From positions 6,026,921 to 6,090,920 of the forward strand of contig NC_054885.1 of NCBI RefSeq assembly GCF_018320785.1: DNA of 64,000 nt, written 5' to 3'. This DNA is from Cheilinus undulatus. Its lineage: Eukaryota; Chordata; Actinopteri; Labriformes; Labridae. Position numbers and translations under genes: made by a program. Shown piece after piece: positions 45,896 to 57,800 of the stretch (positions are counted from its first letter, which is position 1; every line of letters begins with the position of its first letter). The notes under the pieces are model-generated. The model saw nothing but the letters and a program-made list of their open reading frames with translations, was not told where the DNA came from and did no database searches.

Positions 45896-48800
45896 CTGAA
45901 AGACACAGAGGACAAAGAAGAATCAACACTCTAGCTCAGGTTTTTGACAATTCAATTCAGAATCATTAACATCAAACCCTAGTTTTCAATAAGTGGTCCA
46001 GTCATTAACAATGTGTTTACAGTTTCTCTTTGCAGGAAATCATCATTTAGGATTTTCAAAAATACATCAAACTTCTTTAGGTTTCTTTATGAATCCTCCA
46101 TGTTTGTCATGCAATCTTTCCATTCATGCACTTGTAGATTTTTTTGTAGTAGTACTCTAAAGCCTTCAAGCTCTGCATATGCATATGCAAATGTTGCAGA
46201 AATCTGATAAAACTGCCATTACACCAAAGCTGCATCTGAGATAAATGCTCCACCAGCAGCTACTGCATATCCCAGCTAACAGTACAGCGTAACCCCGCCA
46301 ATAATTTTCGAAACTCATGCCGAAGCCAGCCAGGAGAAGAGTGAAAATATCCTTTCTGTCATGAAAACTTTTCAGTGATGTTTTTGCTCTTTATTCGATA
46401 AAGAAATGTGTCCCAGTTCTGATGAAACCATTGCCATACTTGAGCTACATCCGAGCTAACTGCTACACTGGCGGCAGCCATTGCTATAGGCTTCCAGTAC
46501 AGCTAAGCCCCGCCCATAGCTCCCGCCTCCTCCTCCTCCTCAAACAACACTGATTGGTTTTTAGAACTGGCTTTCAGACTGGAGCTTTAAAAGATGGATC
46601 TGCCTGATGATAGACATGGAATCTGGATGATCCACCTGCTTTGCAAGTTTAAAGGATTTCAAGTGTTTTTCACTTATCAATAAATTTTGTTTTATCTTTA
46701 TTTCAATTAATTTGATTGAAACCTAAAATAAATAGAACTCAGCAGTGAAAGGATTTTATCAGGCTATATGCATGATTAGATTCTCTTATAAAAACAGATT
46801 GTTCTTTTTAAAAAAAAAAAAAAGGCATGATGGATGATTGCAATAACACTTTGGTTTACTACCAACAGAAATACAATTTTTACCTGTGGGTTAATCCAGT
46901 TCAAGTTAATCCTAGCCTTATTTTAATAAAGTACTTGAAGGAAAAAAGTCAACTAGTTATTGTATGACCAATGGCTCCAATTCAAAAGAACAGATAAAGT
47001 TTTTGTTTATTTTACCAGATTATTTGCTCATTCTATTATTTCTGTTTCACAAAATGCTGCAATAAAGAACATTTAAATTTCTGAAGAAGGTTGGAAATAC
47101 TAAATTTGCTGTTTTTGTGTCCATGTTTCTCACCATGGCTCCGACTCCGTAAGCAGCAGCAGCTGGAGTTAAAGCGTGGTAGGGGTCTGTAGTGTACACA
47201 CGGCCGTAACTGGATAAACAAACACAATAAACAACAAATATTCAAGGTTAGAAAGGAGCACGTTCATAAAAAGGGTTAAAAGCACTAAGGATGCATGGTC
47301 TGTGATTGGTCCACTGAGTAGCACTGGGTAAATGCCACTTTCTGTGATGTCCTTGTATATTTTGTATACTCTGGAGTCAGATTAATGGCTGAAGGTGGGG
47401 AAACAACTAGTCAAATCCACTCTCTGGCACCATAAATGATCAGATTTGCATTTCCTCAACCATATCTCTCTGAGTGGCTGATTCAGCTGCAGTAAAATCA
47501 ACTGCTGCTCAGATTTATCAACTTCAACACTAACATAAGATGCTCGCTTTCACTTGCCATGGTTTCCTGAACACAAACAAGCAGGAAATGTAGTGGCAGG
47601 ACCAGGAACTGTATGCGCCTCAACTGAATAGCTATAACTAGAACTTGAACTCATCATTACACCTCTGGGTGTGTTAGATGATTAAAACAGTCCAACTTCA
47701 AACAGGTGATGTAAAAAAATCTTAAATTTGCAGCTCCTGAAGAAACATTTAAAGATGAAACTGTTCCCAATTCCCCATCAGACTCTAAGGTAAAATCATT
47801 TAATCTATGAGGAGAGTTTGATCACTTGATCAGATTTTTAATTGGTCCATGAGAGCATGGTTCACTTCAGGTAACTCCCACACTACTTAAATAGAAGAGA
47901 GTATTTTCACAGTGAAAGGCTGGCAGTGTTTCAGTTTTATCTCGTCTTCCTTCCATCATTAGCTCTGCTTCACCGCACACAAACGTCCTCTGTGTCTGCT
48001 AACAGTGAAAACAGAATAAAACACGACCTTGGTTTCCTCCTTACAGTCTCTATCTAAACATCTCTGTCAGCAGTGACGTGTGTGCCTGTCCCAGGTTGAC
48101 CTCACCTGTCGCTGTAGGCGGCAGCAGCGGCAGTTGCTCCGGTTACAGCCGCGGGCTGGGCGTAGCGATAGGCAGCAGCGGCGGCGGCAGCAGCAGCGGG
48201 GTAGCCTCCCTGAAGAGAGACGCACACACAGACACGCAAACATCAGAGCTAAACTCACACGCCCCCAAGGGGAAAACTCATCAGCTGAGGAGTGAGATTT
48301 AAATGGAGAGTAGACATGGAATATACTGACGAGAAACACTTCAGACTTAAGAGTTTGTGGTTGATTTTCAATCCATTCTGTAACACAATCATAACTGGTT
48401 ATTTTAGTGTATGGTATAGTTAAAGTGTTGTATTAAAACTATATAAGAAAAAAAAAACAGAAAGTCCCTGCAAAGCAAAATCAGAATATTCCTTTTTAAA
48501 AACTTTAATGCAGTGTTACTCAACCAAAAGCCAAACTGCTGAAAAATACTTTGCAAGAGCCACAATCTAAGTGGTGAAAAGTGGGTGAACATGGCAATAA
48601 AAATAAGTAGAAGCTGGCAAAATAGGTGAAAAAGCTGCAAAAAAGTGGCCAAAACTGGGTGAATAAGGGTAAAATAGGCAGAAAATGGCAAAAACTAGTT
48701 GAAAAGTGATTAAAAATGTGGAGAAAAAGTAGCAGAAACGGGTGAGTCGTGACAAAAAAATGACCTACAGGTGGCAAAAAAAATGAGCGAAAAGTGACTA

Positions 48801-51800
48801 AAATTCGTAAAAAGCAGCAAAAAGATGGGGGGAAAATTGGAAATACTGACTTCAATGGCAAGAGTTACCTTAAATGGGCAAAAAGTGGCAAAAAAAAGGG
48901 GAAAATGCACTTTGCGAAAAGCAGGATAAAAGAAACAAAAAAAATTGCAAATAAGGGCAATGGAACTATACAGACAAAAATAAAGGTTGACAATTAAGTT
49001 TGCCAATTAAAGCCTGCTGTATAAGTGCAGGACACAAATTGCGATAGATAATTCTGAGGTCAAAGTTTCCCTTTTTTATGGTTTTGTGGGGGAATAACAT
49101 TTCAAATTTAGACAAAAAAGAGCCACGCGTTGAGTATCACTGCTTTAATGTGTTTGAATAAAGTTGATTTGGACATGTGAAAAGACTGAGAACTACGTCT
49201 GAATTATGGATTTAGACTGCTTTAAACCGCTTTTGGGGCTAAACTGGGGGCTCAGGGATGTATTTGCGCTCCTAATACCTAATCTTGCCTCCTAGTTCTC
49301 CAATACAATTGCACCGAATGCTTTGGTAGCGTCATATGGTCTGTTGTTTAGCTTGCTAGCTGTGCCTTCATTCAAGCAAAATGTCAGTGTTTTTGTCAGT
49401 TTTCACCCTACCAGCCTTGTTGGCGTGCAGGCAAACAAGCTGGAAAGTGTGCTCGAAAAAAGATCATGTGAGAACTGCATCAGTCTCTTTCAAACACTTT
49501 ATATCTCTATTTGTTTGCTACTGTAGCCCCCAACATGGCCGCTGCACCCCATAATGCAATGCGACGTGACGTAGTTTGAACGTCGCAAATACAGTGCATG
49601 TTAACAGCGTATTAATCAGTCCATTCTGGAGAAAAAAATGCTGTTTTCTGGGGTAACTTTCGGTTTCAGGCATTTTGGGAGTGCAATCTTCCTGCTTGGG
49701 TTTTACCTCTTAACACTACATAGCAGCTGGCTTAACAGACAACATGACAGGTATAGAAATTTTCAGCTAAAATATCTCAATCGCCCCCTTGTGGCTGGCT
49801 GCAGTACAGGGATTGATCTCACTGCTAAGCCTGAAAATTATGTACATTAAAAAAAACCATAAAAATATTTATACAAAAGTATGTTAATTAGACCTTTTCA
49901 AAAATGATGACCCTTGCTTTACAGGGACTTTAATTCCATTAAAACACCTTTTCTTATTTGTTTTAAAAGTTCTCTGCATTTCATGCATGTTTATCAAATA
50001 CACACATCCATAACTTAACACAGTGTTTGTCAGTATATTGCATGTCTGTTTGGGCAAAGAAACAGGTGTTTCAGGGTACAACATGATACAGAAATGGTTT
50101 AAAGATGACACAGACAGACAATTAGAGTGTTGAAGGGAGAGTTAAGATAGTTTATCACAAAAAAGAGAGAAGGAGAGGAGAAAACAGTAAATAACAGTGA
50201 CTTTCACACATAAAGAAACCTGACTGCATAGATTAGAGAGGAGAAACACCAACAGTTTAACACTAAAGGTATGCATTTTTAAATATTTATTTGTGTTCTT
50301 TTGTTTGGATTAAGGAGACAGAAAAAGAAGATAGGAAATAAAGTCACACAAAAAGAAACGCTCGCCCACGCAGGCCTGACCGTCTGAAATTGTCTCCTCA
50401 CACCGACATCGCATGCACCGTCAAAATTAAACCTCCAAAAATAAAAGTTACACAACACGCCACCACTGCGTCCACCTGAGCATCAAGGTTATGCTGTTAG
50501 AGAGGGAGGGAGCAAGGGCTTGTGGGTAAGCAGAGGGCAGTTTGTTTACATGCAGCAGCTGATCAGATCATGCTTCGTAATCATCCTGAGAGGAAACATG
50601 GTGGGTAATGTAGACAGTGATCATGTTCTCTGCTTAAAAAGCATCTAAAATCCCAGACCAAGAGAGACGGGACCTTTGCAGGAGAATGGTAGCAGACAAA
50701 TTTAAGGGAATAGTTCAGAAAATCTGCATTTTAAAGCCAAGTTTGGTGCACTTTTGCTTTTTTATGCTTGTGGAAAGATGATTCATCGATGCAATCTCCA
50801 AAACTAGTGAGAACAGATTCTCCTGGATTAAACTAAGAGAGATGGCCCATTCACACCTGGTATTAACAAGCATTAATGGTGACTGAAGCTCTTGGTGCAG
50901 CTGTTCACACCTGGTGTAAAAATGTGTCTCTATTAGCAGCTGGGATGATCATTTATGATCTAGCCTTCTTTCCACCTCCTCTGTGCAAATACATACCATG
51001 CCTCAATCCCTTTCTTTCGGTTTTAAAACCCTCAGCTGGTCAACCAGGAGATTCCACACCGAAGAGAAGATAAATATTAAATCAGGGAAAATTAGTTCTT
51101 AAATTGGGGCCTTGCTGGTTTGATTATCTGTCTGTAGAAGATGAGAATAGTCTGTACTGTCTCATTAAAGTCTGCTCTGAAATAATCAGAGTCCAGAAGA
51201 GAGATTTGCATACTCTGTAGGATAGGCTGGTGGTCCAAAAACTAAATTTCCCAAGTGACCACATCCTGTTGTCTGAATTTACACCAGTGCCCTCAAGCTG
51301 CTGCTTAATATCGTTCTTCTATCAGGCTCTTAATCCTTTATTGTAGCCACTTGGAATTAAGAACTTGTTTTTTGTATATACTGTTTGCAGTTGATGTTAC
51401 ATCACAGCAAAGAACTCTAGAAAGTGGGCAGGAAGTGACCTCTGCTCCATCACCATTAAAAGGCCAACACTGAGCTGTTCATAGCTTCATTAATCATTCA
51501 AATGGGGAATATGTAATCTACTTATAATATGGGAATATGGGGTACCGGGGCTGCTGCAGCAAGCCATCGGGTCCCTGTTTAACCAAAGTGAGAGTTGTGT
51601 CCACATACTCAGCACAAAGTCAGACATGTTCCCCGTACGTGTTGGCCTCCATCTCCGATTATGTTTGTGATTTTAATGAACAGGATCTCGAGGCACAGCC
51701 AGAACTGGGTTTCTGGGACCTCAGAATTCCGTCTCTTCTGCTTTTTGCAGGTGATGTGATTCAGATGATGAGACGTCAGGCACTGGGATGGTCTGCTGAG

Positions 51801-54800
51801 TGCAAAGCGGTCGGGATGAGAATTAGCACCTCCATGCCAGAGGCAGTGGTTCTCTGCTAGAAAACGGTGCGTTGCCCCAAGTGATGAAGTGAGGGAAGAA
51901 TGGGCTGTGATTGTTGCAGCATCTGTGGTATTGCAGATGTTGTACCACAGTATGGTAGTGAAGAGGGAGCTGAGCCAGAAGGCAAAACTCTCAATTTACC
52001 AGTCGATCTTTGTACCAACCCTCACCTATGGTCATGAACTCTGGGTAATGACTAAAAGAACAAGACTGCAGGTTCAAGCGGTCGAAATGAGATTCTTTAG
52101 GAGGGTGGCTTGGCCCAGCCTTAGAGACAGAGTGAGAAGCTCAGACATCCAAAAGGATCTCGATGTAGAGCTGCTGCTCCTTCACATCAAGAGGAGCCAA
52201 CTGAGGTAGTTTGAGCATCTGATCAGGATGCCTCTTTGTCGCCTCCCTGTGGAGGTCTTCCGGGCACGCCCAACTGGAAGGCAACCCCGGGGTAGGCCCA
52301 GAACTCGCTGGAGGGATTAAATATCTCATCTGGGCTGGGATTGCCTTAAAATCCTCCAGGATGAGTTGGAAAATGATGCTGGGGAGAGATGTCTGGGCTG
52401 ACTCGCTTAGCCTGCTGCCACCGTGACTTGACCCCGGACAAGTGGAAGAAAATGGACAGATGGATGGATAGAGGCTGTAATAACTATCACAGGTCAGGAA
52501 GAAACTGTAGGCTTCACCACAGACATGTAAAAGACATAAATGAGGAGTATGCAGACTTGTAAATCTGGGACTTTACACTGTTTATTATATATTTATTTAC
52601 AGATGAATGAAACTTGTACCAAACCTTGACCTCTGTGAACCGTTACACTCCTATTAATGACTATTTGAAAATTTAAAAATCTAGACCCATCTCTTATTTT
52701 AGTGAGCACAGGATGAGACAGACTTGTATTTAAGGGCCTTTCTCTTGACATAGACTCAGTCAGGATGCATGTTAACACCAGGTGTAAATAGGACCAAAGA
52801 AAGATACACTCACCATATAGAAAAGTTTATTAAACAAACAAACAAACAAAGCCTGTCGCCACACTTGGAAAAAGGTGCACACATTTCAGTGAGTTAGTAG
52901 AAAACCAAAAAATCCAAAGCAGTGGTAGTTTTTTAAATCTCCAAACGTCTGAAAGAAAGTTTCCGGTCAGATCAGAAGGTGATTGGTCAGATCAGAGGAG
53001 GTGTTACAGTCAAAAACAAAACACACTGTGGGTTTGGTGTCGAGATGACCCTACCTGAGGCAATCTGGGACTAAGGACTGAGTCCTGAAACACTAGTCTA
53101 TAGAGAGAACAGAAACAACCGGCGTCAACCTGGATACACTCACACACTCTTGTTCCACCAATGAAGCACGCTGCCCAATCCGCCCACAGAGCAGCCTTTT
53201 CACCAATGTGACCCATCTTTAAAAGTTTTCTGGTTTTTAATAAGGTTCACTTATTCCACCGTGTAGGGTTTGTGTTTTTGCTTCCAGTGTTTTGTTGTGT
53301 TTCTTTTTGCAGGCAGCTCTGTGCAGCGCATCACCGGACGCTCATGCAAAATCAACCCCAGGAGGAAGAAGAGGAGGAGGAGGAAAAAACAGAGAAAGGT
53401 GTGAGGGAGGAGAGGGGTGTGTCTGTGGGAGGTGAGTTTACTTACATATAAGTCTGCAGCTCCGTAAAACCCATCCTGATACACCACACTGAGAGAAGAA
53501 GAAGAGCGAGGAGGGAGGGAGGGGTGCAAACAGGGTGGTGCACAGACCCAAAACCAGTGAAACAACACGGCAAAAAAAAACAAAAAAACAACAAAGAAGG
53601 AGAGAAAGAGACAAAAGAGAGAGAGAAAGAGTTATTTCACACCCATGCAGCATGCAGAGGAAATACAACTCCCATTTAAGCTCCACTTTAAAGACTTCAG
53701 CATTAAAAATAAAAATAAGACTCTAGGGGCCGGTTGATAAAGTCCTCTGGACTATAATGAGACTCTTGTTGTTCCCCAGTGAGTCCGGTGGTCAGATTTT
53801 TTATTCTTTTCCAATACTAACTGTTTTATTACAACACAATCTCATTTATTTTAACAACCAGTGGAATTGAAAAAGTCAGAGAACTTTAAAAAACTTCGTC
53901 TACTTGTAAGACAGCTCCTTTAGAGAGGAATGGATCCATGCTGGTGCTGAAATGTTGTCAATGTTTCAGTGCAATTTAGCCAGTTTGAAGGAATTTTTCT
54001 GCAAGTTTGGTTGATGTAAACAAGACACTGAAATATTTGGTTCTTAGGGCTTCTCTATTGGTTACTGTGGTTTTAAAACAGGCATGGTTTGATTTTACCA
54101 AGACTGTATCAAAGTTTAAAAGTCTAGTGTTGTGCTAACTCTGGGCTAGGATTAGTACAAGTGAATATTGCAAGGAAACTTCTGCAAACTGCCTCTATTT
54201 TCAAAAACACTGAAGCTTTGCCAAGGAGTTTCACAGTTTAGCCATTGTTCAACGGCTTGCTGTGATTTCTGGAAACAAAAACAAGGAATTGTCCCCCTAA
54301 CAAGGGGCATTGTTTGATTTCAGCTACCACAATTTTAATGTGTGAAAACCCTAACTCTATTTAAACAGAGAAAACAATAAACAAACAATAAACCTTCAGA
54401 ACCACTTAGATCTAAAAACTTCTTCTTCTATTAACCATGTCTCGACGCAAAATTAGAATAACCATGATACGATGTACTGTCAGGCTCTTCAAATCTTTGA
54501 TATGATGTGCTTTATCACCACACTATTTTAATCTTTTGATGATGAATCATATCATATCGTATGTAAAAAAAAAATGCTCACACGACTGTTTACTGTCTAA
54601 ACTGGACTTTTGGTGCAAAAGACCTGCTGACAAATGACTACATACTGTCTAAATTGCATGAATATGTTGGCATTTTTTGGCTACCAGACAAATTGCAGGC
54701 AAGTTCCTGTACACATCTTAGTTGCATGAATATTTGGACAACATTTTAGCAACAAGAAACTGCAGGCAAATTCTTATATACTGTCTTATTCTATTAATAA

Positions 54801-57800
54801 GTTTGAAACTTTTTGTACAGAAAGAATTGCAGATAAACTTATGAACACTTCTTGGATTGCTCAAAACACTGGAAACATTTCAAGACTTAGAGAGTGCAGG
54901 TTTTGGAAACAATTAATCACTGAAAAAAGAGCAGGAAAATTCCAACACACTACTGAAATTTTATAATTATGCTGGCAACAATTCTACAAACTTTTGAACA
55001 CTGCCCTAATTGCCAAGTTTCGGTACCTAGAAATTGCAGATAAACTCTGACAAACCATCTAAATTATCTATCTTGTATTTATATGTTGGTAGCTTTTTTG
55101 GTACCTAGAAAGTTGCAGGTTAACTCCTTCACACTGTCTAAATTGCAAAAATGCATTAGCAATGTTTTTGTGCCAAAAATTTTCAACCTAACTCCTGTAT
55201 ACCACCCAAATTGCACAAACACTATGGCATAGTTTTAGTACTAGGAATTATTCGTCTGTTTTTTTTAATGCAGGAAACTGGGAAAATACTGTCTAAAATG
55301 TAAACATTTTCTGGCAACTTTTTGGTACTAAAAACTAACTCATGCACACTATCCAAATTGCACAAATACCTTTGCAACATATCAGTACCAAGAAATTACA
55401 GGCAAACTCCTACATACTGTCTTATGCAGGTTGGAAACCTTTTGGTTCCACAAAAAATGCATATAAACTCGATTACCCTGTCTGGCTTGCTCAGTAACCT
55501 CAGAAATGTTTCAGGGCTTTAACATTGCAGATTTGAGCAACAATTTAATACTGAAAAAATGCAGGAAAATCCCACACACTATTGAAATTGTACAATTGTG
55601 CTGTCAACTTTCCTGTAAGAAACAATTCTACATAAACTTATGAACACTGCCTAAACTGCAAAGTTTAAGATCCAAGAAATTGCAGGCAAACTCTTGTAAA
55701 CTGTCTGAATTGCATTAATATGTTGGTTGATTTTTGTTACCAAGAAAGCATGTTTACTCCTTCACATTGTCTAAATTGCACAAATACATTAGCAATATTT
55801 TTGTGCAAAAAAGTTTCTCCTGTATACTGCCCAAATTGCACAAACACCATGGCCAAGTTTCAGTACCAGGAAATTGCTGTTTTTTTGCAACAATTCAGGT
55901 TTTTAAAAATGCAGGAAACTTGCAAAATACAGTCTTACGTGCAATCATTTGCTGGCAACTTTTTGGTACAAGAAACTATAGGTAACACTATTTGAACAAC
56001 TGCACAAATACATTGGCAAAGTTTCAGTATCAAGAAATTGCTATACCAGGCCTACAAATTGTCTAAGTTTCATAGCAATGTTAGAAACTTTTTAGTACCA
56101 AAGAAAGTTGCAGCTGAACACCTGTACACTGTCTAAACTGCACAAATACATTGGCTACATTTAATACCAAGAAACTGCAGATAATCTCCTACACATATTG
56201 TCTAAATTGCACCAATATGCTACAGGTAATTTCCACACACTGTTCTAGCTGCACAAATTTCTTTGGCAAAGTTTGAGATTCAAAGCTTGAGATGCAAACA
56301 CCTTTATTCTGTCTAAATTGCAAAAATATGTTAGCAACTTTCTGGTACCAAAAAAGTTTCAGATGAACTCTTGCAAATTGTCTGAATGAACAATTATGTT
56401 GCCAATGTTTTGGTTATAAAAAAAACCAGACAAATGTCTGGATTGCTCAAAGACATTGCCAACATTACAGAACTAAGAAATTGCATATAAAGTCCTACAA
56501 AATGTCTAACTTATAAAAGTTACTGGCAACATGTTGGTACAGACAGTTAAACTCATGAATACTGTCAGAGTTGCACAAATACCTTGGTATCATTGCTGTA
56601 CAATGAAATTACAAGCAAACTCCTACATTCTGCCTTAAATGGAAAAACATGTTGGCAACTTTTTAGAACCAAAAAAAAAGCAGGTTAACTTATATACACT
56701 CTCTGAATTGCAAAAATACCTTAGACAAGTTTGAGTACTGAAAAATTGCAGGCCTTCATATTGTCTCAATTGCAATATCTTGTTGGCAATTTTTGGTATA
56801 GTCCTGATTGCACAAATACCTGGGAAATATTTCAGTACTTAGAAATTGCAGACAAAGGGGGAGCGAAACACTGTGTGCAATTAAGACGATGTGCAGGAGT
56901 TTCTCTGCAACTTCTGGTGGTAAAAGCAACACATTGCTCAGCTTTAGACGCCCTGGACTGTTTCTGTTGCCTTGGTATCAAAGATTTAAAGATATCTGAT
57001 TTTTTAAAGAATCAAAACACAGTTTAAACTCAGGTTTTGTGACATCCCTACCAATGAACCAATAAAGGTTGCTTTGAATATTTTTTCTGTTTGAGTGGAG
57101 CAAACATGGTGAGGGTATTTCCTGCAGCCCTCCAATTTCATCTTGTTTGTTTCATTTGTTTGTTATCAGAGCCGCGGGGGCCGTTAACCAATCGATTCTG
57201 CTTTGATCTGAAAACCACGGCACTCACAACCCCATTAGCCAATCAGCACGGCACAGCAACAACATGCACAGTACACACATTAATAAAAAAACAGGAGGTG
57301 GATCATTTGAGTGAATCTGTGCAGGGTGGCTGTCTCTGCATAATGACTGCATGCTGTGTGTGTGTTTATTCAAACGGGAGATGCTGCTATCTGTGTGTTT
57401 ATTCAAATGAGCCTTCAAATGGTGCAATCCCATTAGTGCGTCACACTCGGCTGAATAGCTGCTGAGCTGACTGACAATGTGCCAGAGTGAGCTCTGAGGG
57501 GAGTGAAGTGTGCATGATGTTGGAGTGTGTGTGAGCAGCTGTATTAAACTGAGAGCTGGTCAAACACTGGGCACAAAAAATGAGGATGAAATGCTTTTTC
57601 TCAGTAGATCCACCAGGTACTAAACCAAACATCTCATCTTGACTTTGTCTGAAATGTGTTTGACAAAAAAGCACAGAGCAGATCAGAGTTAGGCTGGGCG
57701 ACAAAGCAATCCATAGAGGGAAAATTCAGCAAATTTACAGCCTTAATGATGGTAAAGAAAGAATACTTTCACTGAATATTGATTGACCATACAACCCACA

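Noticed and set aside
55720-57027. Several 60-100-residue open frames in the rbfox2 intron
   Set aside because: They read through units of the degenerate minisatellite or its edge and lack splice context or homology.
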